Shown here: in pieces, positions 18,020 through 26,124 of the stretch
Numbering within the stretch: the first letter of the stretch is position 1
How the letters are laid out: every line of letters begins with the position of its first letter
NCBI RefSeq assembly: GCF_900102515.1
Contig: NZ_FMVS01000019.1
Location: 1 to 64,000 of the forward strand
Source: Butyrivibrio sp. INlla14
Lineage (GTDB): Bacteria > Bacillota > Clostridia > Lachnospirales > Lachnospiraceae
Direction: 5' to 3'
Length of the DNA: 64,000 nucleotides
Position numbers and translations under genes: made by a program
Notes under the pieces: generated by a model
Told to the model about the DNA's origin: nothing
Seen by the model: only the letters and a program-made list of their open reading frames with translations
Databases searched by the model: none

Positions 18020-18895
18020 TTAAACATCCACTCCATCGATTTTCTTTAAAACAGCAACCACTATAAATCTGTTATCACGCAACTTCCTATCGCAGGTACT
18101 GAGCGTGATTATATGATCATCAGCGCCGACCTTCTCATCATCAAGAATTATGCTCCTGGATGAGACGCAATCGGTACTAAGTGAATCCAAAAATGCCAAT
18201 CTATCTGCCTCTACTAAGTCATCATAGTAGTAAGGTATATAAGTATCACTGTACATGACCGCAGCAAAAATCCTATAGGACATCTCGTGATCAGCAGTGC
18301 TGATGGTGATTTCTCTATGGCTCGCCAGGAAATCTTTATCTTCAAACTTATGAAGTCCTGCAAACATGGAGCCATCATTCATATTGTGTCCATAAACCAC
18401 AGTGTTGAAGTCTTGTAAAGAAATGGAATCACAGCTTTCGATGAATGGACATCCATGTGAAGAGTTCATTCCCTCAGGTCCGTGACTTAGATAATAGGTA
18501 TCATCCGTAGGATGCTGCACTATCGGATAATCTATAAGGGTTCCTGGAATATTGATCCAGGCGAAAATATCAGGATTAACACTCTGTAGACTGACTATGT
18601 CGATATTAGATGAATTGCTTGTTTGTTCTGATGTTTCCTCTATAGCAGCTTCTGATGTAGCTTCTGAAGCTGAAGTATAACTGTCATTAAGATTTATGTC
18701 TGATGACGCAGCTGCTGAGGAATTCTCCAGAGCATCATCGCTCTGTTCTAAGCTAGAGTAGGCCATGGATGAAAGTTCATTCATCTCCTGCCTGCTATTT
18801 CTGCTGTCAACGTATAGATATGTACCAATTCCAGCAATGACGATGAGTGAAATAAGTGCTAAACATAAATAGTATTTTTTCTTCCTACTCATCAT
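18020..18895 (-). CDS. srtB: Class B sortase
   Basis: A 291-residue membrane-anchored transpeptidase: an N-terminal membrane segment (residues 9-27), a Ser/Glu-rich linker, then the sortase fold. The catalytic histidine lies in VVYGHNMNDGSMF, the cysteine in ITLSTCDR and the arginine in DNRFIVV, and an extra helix region typical of class B is present. It cleaves a Thr-Gly bond and links the protein to the wall. The probable substrate is the SPRTG protein at 16196-16933. It overlaps cpsC by 4 nt. A sortase inside a polysaccharide operon is uncommon. Confidence 0.92.
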   Translation of the reverse strand: MMSRKKKYYLCLALISLIVIAGIGTYLYVDSRNSRQEMNELSSMAYSSLEQSDDALENSSAAASSDINLNDSYTSASEATSEAAIEETSEQTSNSSNIDIVSLQSVNPDIFAWINIPGTLIDYPIVQHPTDDTYYLSHGPEGMNSSHGCPFIESCDSISLQDFNTVVYGHNMNDGSMFAGLHKFEDKDFLASHREITISTADHEMSYRIFAAVMYSDTYIPYYYDDLVEADRLAFLDSLSTDCVSSRSIILDDEKVGADDHIITLSTCDRKLRDNRFIVVAVLKKIDGVDV

Positions 18896-19647
18896 TTTCT
18901 CTTCTTAGCTTTCTTCTTTTTAGAGGATCTTGATTCGTGTCCTGCAGAAATACTCTTCTCATATGGAACAGCTGCAAGTGTTCCAAGTCCCAGGTACTTT
19001 CTAACATCATCCTCACTTCTGATTGACATATCGCTGTAGTACATAACAAGAATCACAGCTATAGCTAGGAATATTCCTACCATTCCGCCTAACATAGTAT
19101 TCTTACTCTTACTAGGGCTTATAGGTCTGGCTGCAACCACGGCCTCTTCAACAGAAGAAGGTTTGTCGGTTCCAGTAACCTCGGCTACCCTGGATGCAAG
19201 ATTTCCAGCCAAGCTATTAGCAATATCACATGCAAGCTGTGGATCCTGATTCTTGACAGTTATCTTGATAATTCTTGAATCTGAAGGATTCTCAACAGTA
19301 ACAATCCTGAGAAGTGACTCGTAATCTGTATCAAGCTCCAAGTCAGATATTACTCTTTCAAGTACTGGTCTACTCTTACCGAGAATCTCAAAATCTACAG
19401 TGAGCTGCTTACCAAGCTGAAGATCAATTGCAGATGTAAGAGTAGTTGTCTTAGAAAAGATGTAAATCATGGATGAAGACTGATATAATGGCTTGATTAG
19501 GAACATTGTGTATAAAAATGCAATTATTGCACCTATTAAACCACATGAAATAATAATCCAAATCTTCTGTCTGAGGACAAAGAAAAGCTCCGCAAAGTCA
19601 ATCTCGTCATCATCCTCAATAGTGCTAATTGCATTTGTTTCAATCAT
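18892..19647 (-). CDS. cpsC: CpsC/Wzz-type chain-length determinant and tyrosine-kinase activator
   Basis: A 251-residue Wzz-domain protein. Residues 17-30 hold the FAELFFVLRQKIWII entry helix, TM1 lies at about 30-52, a periplasm-facing domain follows, then the PISPSKSKN proline motif and TM2 (about 185-205). The C-terminus is very basic. In Gram-positives this protein lacks the kinase, which is encoded separately (CpsD here), and activates it. It is the first gene of the operon; GGAG lies about 10 nt before the ATG. A promoter must lie in the AT-rich 19.65-19.92 kb stretch, but I cannot assign one with certainty. Confidence 0.92.
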   Translation of the reverse strand: MIETNAISTIEDDDEIDFAELFFVLRQKIWIIISCGLIGAIIAFLYTMFLIKPLYQSSSMIYIFSKTTTLTSAIDLQLGKQLTVDFEILGKSRPVLERVISDLELDTDYESLLRIVTVENPSDSRIIKITVKNQDPQLACDIANSLAGNLASRVAEVTGTDKPSSVEEAVVAARPISPSKSKNTMLGGMVGIFLAIAVILVMYYSDMSIRSEDDVRKYLGLGTLAAVPYEKSISAGHESRSSKKKKAKKRK

Positions 19648-19925
19648 AAAAATCTATCTCCAATACTAAATTTCATCAAACTAATGATAATATGAAATAA
19701 TAATTTTTCAAGTAATATTTTATAGATTTTTTATATTTTGTTTATAGTTATTTCCTTTATACCGTATTTTTATTCGCGTTTAAGCATTATATATTACTGT
19801 ATTTCGTTACTGTTTGTGATGCATCTTAGTATTTTTAGCATAATTATGTTATGTATTATTATGCAGTTTCGATTAATATTTCCCGTAACCATGCATATTT
19901 ACAGTTTTTCATTGATTTTAAGCAA

Positions 19926-19965
19926 CAAAAAAGCCATCAATCAGATTTGAATTAACTGATTGATG
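19926..19965 (-). terminator. Rho-independent terminator (leftward)
   Basis: CATCAATCAG at 19935-19944 pairs with CTGATTGATG at 19956-19965 (10 bp, 11-nt loop). Read leftward it is followed by GGCTTTTTTG. It lies downstream of the cheW genes and probably ends their transcript before the polysaccharide operon. Confidence 0.75.
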
Positions 19966-20042
19966 ACTCTTTTATATATTGCTTTCTGAATATTCTAACA
20001 AATTTGTAATATTTTCGACGGTTTATCTTCTATAATTATATG

Positions 20043-20246
20043 ATATAGGTGTCAAAAGTCAAAAATGTGTACATGCTTGCATGTTAAGCATTTTGACTTT
20101 ATGACCCGAACAAATATGAGGAATTAGCAATTTACGTAGTAAATTAGCGGTTTCCGAATATTTGTAGAATTGCGAAAATGACGTTAGTCATGGAGCAATT
20201 CGTATATCATATGATGTAAAAATCTACTTTTGACATCTACACCTTT
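20043..20246 (+). ncRNA. Candidate structured RNA (about 200 nt) next to cheW
   Basis: The outer strands AGGTGTCAAAAGT (20047-20059) and ACTTTTGACATCT (20226-20238) can pair over 13 bp with one G-U. Inside are at least four hairpins: 20055-20067 with 20089-20100 (inner ACATGC/GCATGT), ACAAATAT/ATATTTGT (20110-20117 with 20158-20165), AATTTAC/GTAAATT (20129-20145), and GAATTGC/GCAATTC (20167-20201) enclosing ATGAC/GTCAT. A TATAAT at 20031-20036 would start a plus-strand RNA at the element edge, and TTTTT follows the closing stem. No good -35 box is seen. The two stems sharing AAAGT are mutually exclusive, so alternative folds are possible. Transcription from the other strand (as a cheW 3' UTR) cannot be excluded. 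The 19,648-20,249 interval holds no gene apart from this element and the terminator at 19,926. Confidence 0.5.
20119..20160 (+). repeat. 42-nt conserved motif, copy 1
   Basis: This copy matches 21228-21269 at 39 of 42 positions. Its centre is the hairpin AATTTAC-GTA-GTAAATT, flanked by two TTAGC boxes and ending in GCGGTTTCCGAATA. It is enclosed by the ACAAATAT/ATATTTGT stem of the candidate RNA. Confidence 0.75.
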
Positions 20247-20249
20247 TTC

Positions 20250-20714
20250 TCAAGCTATAAGTGTAGCAACATCAAGAATTGATATCAGATCGTCGTCTTT
20301 TTTAGCCACGCCTCTTATAAAGGTTATTTCTTTCTTGAGAAATGGTGATGGCTCTTCAATCTCATTCTCATTAAAAGTCACTACTTCTCTTACATCATCT
20401 ATGATCACACCCATGAGCTTGTTATCGCCCATATCAAGGATTATGACGCTTAACTTTGATGTAATCGTATCTTCAGAAGAATTAAATCTCCTGCCAAGGC
20501 TCATGATTGGGATAATCTCACCACGAAGATTTATGATTCCCTCAAAGTATGAAGGAGCTGCAGGAACTCTTGTAATAGCTGGCATCTGGATGATTGTATC
20601 TACGCAGGATACATCTATTCCGAATAATTCGTTGCCAACCATGAAGGTTATGTATATGTTTTCCTCCTGAATCTGAGGTTTTGCTACATTCTCACATATT
20701 GCTAATTCTGACAT
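20250..20714 (-). CDS. cheW: CheW chemotaxis coupling protein
   Basis: A 154-residue single CheW domain: YITFMVGNELFGIDVSCVDT at the start of the domain, the FEGIINLRGEIIPIMSLGRRF motif that contacts receptor and CheA, and a C-terminal GDNKLMGVIIDDVREV region. It links chemoreceptors to the CheA kinase. It is the second of two CheW-type genes with an 11-bp gap, and a chemoreceptor gene lies nearby at 22083-24068. No cheA or cheY is in the window, so this is a satellite chemotaxis locus. Confidence 0.93.
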   Translation of the reverse strand: MSELAICENVAKPQIQEENIYITFMVGNELFGIDVSCVDTIIQMPAITRVPAAPSYFEGIINLRGEIIPIMSLGRRFNSSEDTITSKLSVIILDMGDNKLMGVIIDDVREVVTFNENEIEEPSPFLKKEITFIRGVAKKDDDLISILDVATLIA

Positions 20715-20725
20715 TTTAAACCTCC

Positions 20726-21160
20726 TTATGCCACAAATGATCCAACATTAAGGATCAGGGCAAGTTTATCTTCAAGGATAGAAGCGCCGCTAAAGAACTC
20801 ACTATCGTCAAGAATTCCAAGTGGTTTACTTGCAATTTCCTGCTGTCCTTCAAGGCCATCCACAACAAAGCCAAAGTATGTTTCCTTATATCTGCATACT
20901 ACAACGATGATATGGTCTTTATCAGTATCATCAGACTTGATTCCAAAGAGCTTATCAAGGTATACAAGAGGAATAACCATTCCTCTATGGTATATTACTG
21001 CTTCCTGGTCTACTGATGATATTTCGGCTATAACTATTTTTTCAATTGAAAGAATTGATGAAAGCGGAATTGCAAAGGTTTCTCCCCCAACGTGAGCTAT
21101 TATGGCTTGAGAGTCTGTCTCAGGGGCCTTATCAATTGTCATAAGTTCGCACAGTTCCAT
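20726..21160 (-). CDS. CheW-like domain protein
   Basis: A 144-residue CheW-fold protein, more divergent than its neighbour. It has AIIAHVGGETFAIPLSSILS, RGMVIPLVYLDKLFGI and YFGFVVDGLEGQQEI, the last resembling the regulatory domain of CheA. It probably modulates or competes in receptor-kinase coupling. A GGAG stretch lies 11 nt upstream of the ATG, slightly far. It is the first gene of a two-gene unit that runs into cheW. Confidence 0.85.
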   Translation of the reverse strand: MELCELMTIDKAPETDSQAIIAHVGGETFAIPLSSILSIEKIVIAEISSVDQEAVIYHRGMVIPLVYLDKLFGIKSDDTDKDHIIVVVCRYKETYFGFVVDGLEGQQEIASKPLGILDDSEFFSGASILEDKLALILNVGSFVA

Positions 21161-21209
21161 TTCTTTTCTCGCTCCTTTATTGTTTCTTTTTCATTTATAT
21201 TTAATACGG

Positions 21210-21280
21210 TATAATGTATATTGTATAAGGATTTAGCTATTTACATAGTAAATTAGCGGTTTCCGAATAGAGGAAAAAAC
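21210..21280 (+). promoter_or_regulatory. Promoter and leader of merR-type gene with 42-nt motif
   Basis: TATAAT at 21210-21215 is a probable -10; no clear -35 is seen. Transcription from about 21222 would place the second copy of the 42-nt motif (21228-21269) in the short 5' leader, just before GAGG at the ribosome site of the gene starting at 21281. Confidence 0.5.
21228..21269 (+). repeat. 42-nt conserved motif, copy 2
   Basis: This copy is 39/42 identical to 20119-20160. It keeps the ATTTAC/GTAAAT hairpin, both TTAGC boxes and the GCGGTTTCCGAATA tail, but lacks the outer stem of copy 1. It ends one base before the AGAGG of the downstream ribosome site. Confidence 0.75.
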
Positions 21281-22063
21281 ATGATAAAATCCAAGTATTC
21301 CACCAAGCAAATCTGCCAGATTTTCAATATAACCAGAGAGACTCTGCGCCACTACGAGCGTGTTGGGCTCTTAGATCCATACATCAATCCGGATAATGGC
21401 TATAGGGAGTATAGCTATTGGGATGTGAGCACGCTTGTAGATATTCTGAAATACCGCTCACTTGGCTTTGCTCTTTCCGACACCAAGGACGCAATTTTCG
21501 ATATGGATTTTCCAAAAATTGTTGATATGATGGAAAACCATACTGAGTATTACACAAACCTCATACAGCAGTATCAGCTTCTTCTTGATAAAGCAAAAAG
21601 GGATTTGCCCTATCTTAAAAGTGCCATGAACCATATTGGTGAAATTTCAGAGGCGGACATGGTGGATCTCTTTTTCATCCCCTACACAACTGACTCTGAC
21701 AATGAATATTTCCCATCAATGCGGGCTGCTTTCGAGCATTCACAGTTCTTTTCCACAGCTCTTTACATAAATGGCCAGAATCATGATATGGACTGCTATG
21801 GCCTTATTACAGAAAAGACATATGCGGATTTCCTTAAGATCAAAAAGGGAACGCACATTAAAAAAGCTCACATTGTCTGCCAGATTGTGGATGTGATTGG
21901 TCGAACTCCTATTGACGAGACTATTGCCTCTGATTTTAAAAGATCCATAACCAGGATGTATTCAAAGGAGTTTGACACAATATACGCTATTTTGATTTCC
22001 AGGTTCTATGACAAGGAAAAGAGGTATCATCAATATTATTTCACTTTCTCAAGGCTTGAATGA
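21281..22063 (+). CDS. MerR-family transcriptional regulator
   Basis: A 260-residue protein. The N-terminal MerR helix-turn-helix is YSTKQICQIFNITRETLRHY, followed by ERVGLLDPYINPDNGYREYS and a dimerisation helix to about residue 110. The C-terminal 150 residues form an effector domain of unknown specificity, with no cysteine cluster for metals. GAGG lies 7 nt before the ATG. It is divergent from the cheW pair and convergent with the chemoreceptor, and may control one of them (inference). The leader contains the 42-nt motif described separately. Confidence 0.88.
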   Translation: MIKSKYSTKQICQIFNITRETLRHYERVGLLDPYINPDNGYREYSYWDVSTLVDILKYRSLGFALSDTKDAIFDMDFPKIVDMMENHTEYYTNLIQQYQLLLDKAKRDLPYLKSAMNHIGEISEADMVDLFFIPYTTDSDNEYFPSMRAAFEHSQFFSTALYINGQNHDMDCYGLITEKTYADFLKIKKGTHIKKAHIVCQIVDVIGRTPIDETIASDFKRSITRMYSKEFDTIYAILISRFYDKEKRYHQYYFTFSRLE

Positions 22064-22082
22064 TACCTCTTTTGTCCCCTGA

Positions 22083-24068
22083 TTACTTAAAGAACTGCAT
22101 TTCCTCGTTGAGCTTCTCTGCTATATCCTTAAGATTTGTAGCTGATTCAGCAAGTGTGCTTACAGTAGCGGAAAGTTCCTCTACAGATGCGCCTGTTGTC
22201 TCTGTTGCAGCAGCATTTTCTTCTGAAATAGCTGAAAGAGATGCCATAGCGTTAGAAACGCTCTGGTTTGAGGTTACACATGTATCTGTCTCGCCTGAAA
22301 TCTGTGTAACGCTTTCTACAGTCTTTTCAATGTCGCCTATCATGCCGTTTACAGCATCGATTGTATCTGCAAGGGCGATCTGCTGTGACTTATTCTCTTC
22401 AATAATCTCATGAGCAGCCTTAACAGCTGATGTAGACTCATCAAGAAGTGTCTCCATTACCTCATGGATCTCTTTTGCAAGCTTCTCTGAATCATCTGCA
22501 AGCTTTCTGATTTCTTCTGCAACTACAGCAAAGCCCTTACCGGCATCACCAGCTCTTGCAGCCTCGATAGAAGCATTAAGTGAAAGAAGGTTTGTCTGAG
22601 TAGCGATTCCTGAAATTCCCTCTACTCTTGCATTTATGTCAGCTACGGCATTCTGTGTAGCTGCGATTTTCTTGGCAATATCTTCGATCTTGCCAGTCAT
22701 AACTTCGCTTGTCTCGTGGAAGTTTGACAAAGACTCGCTAGAAGTCTCTGATGCATTTCTCATACGGTCAGCAAGTGTGTTAAGGCTGTTTGCTGAACCC
22801 TGAACGTTTCCAATAGCCTCTGTGATCATGCCAGCATTCTCAACTGAGTTCTGTACCTCTTTTGCCTGCTCTGATGCACCTGAAGCGATGTCCTGAACTG
22901 CCTCTGCAACGCTCTCAGTTGTGGAAGCAATCTGGTTGGCCATCTCAGAAAGTTCCTCTGAAGATGTGTTTACAGTATTTGAAGACTCCTTGATGTGTCC
23001 AACAATGCTCTGAAGCTTGTCAATAACAGAGTTTGAATTGTTGACCATCTGGCCGAATTCATCGCTTCTCTTTGTGTATTTATCTATTTTCTTAAACTCA
23101 CCATTTGCAAGTGATGAAAGAAGTTTGTTTACTTCCAGCATAGGATTTGTGTAGCTGCTTGCTATGAAAAGAGAAAGCACAAGTACGATAATTACCATGA
23201 TCACGCCGATAATGATGATTCTGTTTGCTCCCTTTGCTGCTGCCGCTACAACGTCTGCTTCGCTTATAGCTGCACATACTGTAAATCCTGAAAGTGCGTT
23301 CTTGGCATAGCACAGATAAACTGGATATCCCTTGGCTGTACTAATGTAGAAGCCTGTCTCATCATTTGAAGACATGTATGGTGATGATGAGAAGTTCTGA
23401 GCTTCATCTGTTGCACTAATCTCAAAATCAGAATGAGCTACCATGTCGGCATTTTTATCAACAAGGAAAGCTTCGTCGGCCTCTGCTGAAAGAAGCTCAT
23501 GAATGTCGTTAGGATTAAAAGTCTTATGAACTACACCAAGGACTTTCTTACTTTCAGTATCAACGACAGGCACTGCGATGCAGATGTTTCTTGAGTTTGT
23601 AACTGAACTTACAAATACGTTAGAAACAAATGGTGTTCCCTTGATTGCATTCTGGAAGTAGTCTCTTTCTGCGATACTCTTAAGTGCTCCGTCATCGCTT
23701 CTAAGGACCATCATTCCTGTAGTATCTGACATAACGATTGTGTTGTTATCTTCAAAAGCCTCATTTATAGCTACCATCTGCTGCTTAACTGCAGATGCGT
23801 CTGTAAGTTCTCCCTTAAGGAAAGATATTGTAAGTGGAGATGAAGCAAAGCTTGTAAGTGCTGTAAGAGAATTATTGAGCATCTTATCTACTTCAGACTC
23901 TATGAATTTAGCCTGCCACTCAATAGTTTCTTTTGCTGTTTCCTTGGCACTTGCTGTTGAGCTGCTATAGCTAACAACTACTGCAACAGTAAGTGGTATG
24001 ATTGCTATCAATAACATAAGCGAAATTAACTTTGTCTTTACGCTGTTTGTGAACTTTGTCAGTTTCAT
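22083..24068 (-). CDS. Methyl-accepting chemotaxis protein (dCache sensor)
   Basis: About 661 residues. TM1 lies near residues 13-35, followed by an extracellular double-Cache-like sensor of about 240 residues, TM2 near 285-305, a HAMP domain, and a long signalling coiled coil with the tip [20 protein letters not shown] distal [18 protein letters not shown] stretch is a probable methylation helix. The start at 24068 is chosen because GGAGG lies 10 nt upstream; a longer frame adds 30 non-hydrophobic residues. dCache domains usually bind small molecules such as amino acids; the ligand here is unknown. It likely works with the adjacent CheW proteins. Confidence 0.93.
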   Translation of the reverse strand: MKLTKFTNSVKTKLISLMLLIAIIPLTVAVVVSYSSSTASAKETAKETIEWQAKFIESEVDKMLNNSLTALTSFASSPLTISFLKGELTDASAVKQQMVAINEAFEDNNTIVMSDTTGMMVLRSDDGALKSIAERDYFQNAIKGTPFVSNVFVSSVTNSRNICIAVPVVDTESKKVLGVVHKTFNPNDIHELLSAEADEAFLVDKNADMVAHSDFEISATDEAQNFSSSPYMSSNDETGFYISTAKGYPVYLCYAKNALSGFTVCAAISEADVVAAAAKGANRIIIIGVIMVIIVLVLSLFIASSYTNPMLEVNKLLSSLANGEFKKIDKYTKRSDEFGQMVNNSNSVIDKLQSIVGHIKESSNTVNTSSEELSEMANQIASTTESVAEAVQDIASGASEQAKEVQNSVENAGMITEAIGNVQGSANSLNTLADRMRNASETSSESLSNFHETSEVMTGKIEDIAKKIAATQNAVADINARVEGISGIATQTNLLSLNASIEAARAGDAGKGFAVVAEEIRKLADDSEKLAKEIHEVMETLLDESTSAVKAAHEIIEENKSQQIALADTIDAVNGMIGDIEKTVESVTQISGETDTCVTSNQSVSNAMASLSAISEENAAATETTGASVEELSATVSTLAESATNLKDIAEKLNEEMQFFK

Positions 24069-24210
24069 GTTTCTTATTCCTCCGAAATTGTGTTTATGGT
24101 TATTATTATTTTCTTCAACGCATGCACGAATTTTTATAAACCCGGTTGTTACCACCATGTCAACATAAAATTTTAAAAAAAATATAAAATTGATAAATTT
24201 TATGCAATAG

Positions 24211-24254
24211 AAAAAGCCTCCGCGCTAGATAAAATCTAGTGTAGAGGCTTTTTT
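24211..24254. terminator. Bidirectional Rho-independent terminator
   Basis: AAAAAGCCTC and GAGGCTTTTTT form the outer stem, with CTAGAT/ATCTAG inside. The stem is flanked by A and T runs, so it can stop transcription both ways. It lies downstream of the phospholipase-like gene. Confidence 0.85.
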
Positions 24255-24262
24255 GATGATCT

Positions 24263-24290
24263 CTAGGGACAGGGTCACGGACCATTTTTT
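24263..24290 (-). repeat. Dispersed AAAATG..CCG..GAC..TCCC motif, copy 1
   Basis: Read on the minus strand, AAAAATGGTCCGTGACCCTG followed by TCCCTAG resembles 25138-25168 and 48328-48352. All three copies lie in intergenic DNA at gene ends. Confidence 0.4.
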
Positions 24291-24365
24291 ACTTTTTTGT
24301 CATGATCAGATATTTCTCATACTCTTTGAGTGCAGTAAGTTCACGCCTGTATAGGCCATAAATTG

Positions 24366-25109
24366 CTATATTTGTGGCGTGGTAGTCTTCGTATTTACCG
24401 AATAGTCATCATTTACAAGCTGCATCTGCACCGGAGAGGCATTTTCAAACTCTTTTATCTGATTAATGATTCTGTCAGGGACTTCCCTTACAAACTTTCG
24501 CATCATATCAGCTTTATAGTATTTGTGGGCAGATACGTCAATAGGATCCGGGAGATTGTACTGCACGTCTATGAGATGTCTTTTCATCTTCTTAATGCAT
24601 TCAGCTTTCAGATAGTCTTCAAAATCTGTTTCATGCGAGTTTTCAAGAAGTTCCATGATCTCATCAGCGTCATCTATGTTCTGATAGAGCCACCTGTCTA
24701 TTCTGGTTGATTCAGGGTAATAGACCTCTTTGAATTCGTCTATGGTCATTGGAGGAATCATCTCTTTTTGCAGGGTGCGCCAGATCGATAGATCATTCCA
24801 ATAGTCTGTGAGGCAATGCACAACTATTCCGATATAGAAAGATCTTTTGACATTGTCTTTTTCTTTTACCACGTATTTGTTCCAAAAGGCTTTTATGTTC
24901 AATATCCAGTTATCGTAGTTCTGCGTATCTCCCCATGGTCCGCAATTTTCAAATAAATGGGAATGGATCTTCTTGCTCAGGTAATCCTCGTCAAAGTGCA
25001 CCGAATCGGGCGCCACTGAGCCGAGGATGAACTCCTCTATATTCTCTGAAATTGCCAGTCTGTCTATTAGTTTGTAGGCAATTTCCATATGTGTGATCTG
25101 TCCTGCCAT
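24366..25109 (-). CDS. Zinc-dependent phospholipase C-like protein
   Basis: A 247-residue protein of the zinc-dependent phospholipase C-like family. It opens GQITHMEIAYKL and has GSVAPDSVHFDEDYLSKKIH, a metal-ligand-rich stretch, and FYIGIVVHCLTDYWND with further His/Asp ligands, all typical of the family. There is no signal peptide, so the protein is probably cytoplasmic, and actual phospholipase activity is unproven for these bacterial relatives. It stands alone between the chemotaxis genes and the transporter operon, with a terminator downstream. Confidence 0.78.
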   Translation of the reverse strand: MAGQITHMEIAYKLIDRLAISENIEEFILGSVAPDSVHFDEDYLSKKIHSHLFENCGPWGDTQNYDNWILNIKAFWNKYVVKEKDNVKRSFYIGIVVHCLTDYWNDLSIWRTLQKEMIPPMTIDEFKEVYYPESTRIDRWLYQNIDDADEIMELLENSHETDFEDYLKAECIKKMKRHLIDVQYNLPDPIDVSAHKYYKADMMRKFVREVPDRIINQIKEFENASPVQMQLVNDDYSVNTKTTTPQI

Positions 25110-25137
25110 AATAAGTTCTCCTCTACTTTATACCGGT

Positions 25138-25168
25138 CAAAAATGAACCGCTGACTCCATCCCCTAGG
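25138..25168 (+). repeat. Dispersed AAAATGAACCG..GACTCC..TCCC motif, copy 2
   Basis: AAAATGAACCGCTGACTCC is followed by ATCCCCTAG. It is close to 48328-48352 (AAAATGAACCGTTGACTCC, then GTCCC). It lies between two minus-strand genes. Confidence 0.5.
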
Positions 25169-25181
25169 GCCATAAAGCCAA

Positions 25182-26108
25182 TCAACCTTTGATTGAACCA
25201 ATAGTCAGCCCCTTTATAAAATATTTCTGAAAATACGGATATGCTATAATGACAGGCAAAATTACAGTGACCACAGTTGCCATTGTTGCAGAGTATTGAG
25301 GAATCCTTCCCTGCATTGCCGCAAGCGCAGACGAAGGTATATGCCTATTGGATAAAATTGCCTCTATACTCTTTTGTATATTGATAAGAAGAAGCTGCAA
25401 AGGTTTCTTTTTATCACTCTCCATGAAGAGCAGAGCATTCTGCCAGTCATTCCAGTACATTGTTGCTGTCATAAAACCAACAGCTGCGAGTGCCGGCTTA
25501 ATGAGCGGGAATATCATTCTGAAAAAAATGGTATACTCTCCTGCACCGTCAATCCTGGCAGAGTCCATTATCTCTTTCGGTACACTGCTGATAATATATG
25601 TTCTGAAAATAATCACATACATCGTCTGTACGCTTTGAGGCAATATCAGTAAGAGAATATTATCTTTCATATGATAAAGTGAAGTGTATACGATATACAT
25701 AGATAGCTGTCCGCCGCTAAAAAGCATAGGTATCAAAAGAAAGACTGTCAAAAACTTTCTTATGGGAAAATCCATCACAGTCAAAACATATCCGTACATG
25801 CTCATAACAAATAATCCCCATGCGGTTCCTGCAATTGTGATAAATATCGTTACCCCATAGGATATGAAGAGCTGCTTTTCATATTTTAAAACCGCTTTGA
25901 AGCCATTCAGCGACAGTTTTGATGGAAGAAGGCAAAATCCCTCTTTCAGCAAAACACTTTCATCGGTAAATGCAGCTACAATAACAAACAGAATCGGAAT
26001 CGCAGTAGTTATAGTTATCAACAGCAATATCAAAAGAAGGACGATCTGTCCTACAGTTATCTTTTTATTATGTGTATTGTGTATTTTACCCATTCTTTTC
26101 TTTAACAT
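25182..26108 (-). CDS. Carbohydrate ABC transporter permease (MalG/LplC type)
   Basis: About 308 residues with six membrane segments, the first near residues 17-38. The EAA loop is DSARIDGAGEYTIFFRMIF, then PLIKPALAA. The C-terminus YFQKYFIKGLTIGSIKG is diagnostic of the LplC/YtcP group. It is the last gene of the transporter operon, 17 nt after the stop of the partner permease. The start at 26108 or 26093 cannot be decided, since neither has a strong ribosome site. The ATPase subunit is missing and is probably a shared MsmX-like protein encoded elsewhere (inference). Confidence 0.9.
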   Translation of the reverse strand: MLKKRMGKIHNTHNKKITVGQIVLLLILLLITITTAIPILFVIVAAFTDESVLLKEGFCLLPSKLSLNGFKAVLKYEKQLFISYGVTIFITIAGTAWGLFVMSMYGYVLTVMDFPIRKFLTVFLLIPMLFSGGQLSMYIVYTSLYHMKDNILLLILPQSVQTMYVIIFRTYIISSVPKEIMDSARIDGAGEYTIFFRMIFPLIKPALAAVGFMTATMYWNDWQNALLFMESDKKKPLQLLLINIQKSIEAILSNRHIPSSALAAMQGRIPQYSATMATVVTVILPVIIAYPYFQKYFIKGLTIGSIKG

Positions 26109-26124
26109 TGGACCAGTGAGTTTA

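Noticed and set aside
20043..20246. 6S RNA
   Set aside because: 6S RNA is one long rod with a central bubble. This element has several separate hairpins inside a closing stem.
24366..25109. Secreted phospholipase C toxin
   Set aside because: The protein lacks a signal peptide and only belongs to the broader zinc-dependent phospholipase-like family.
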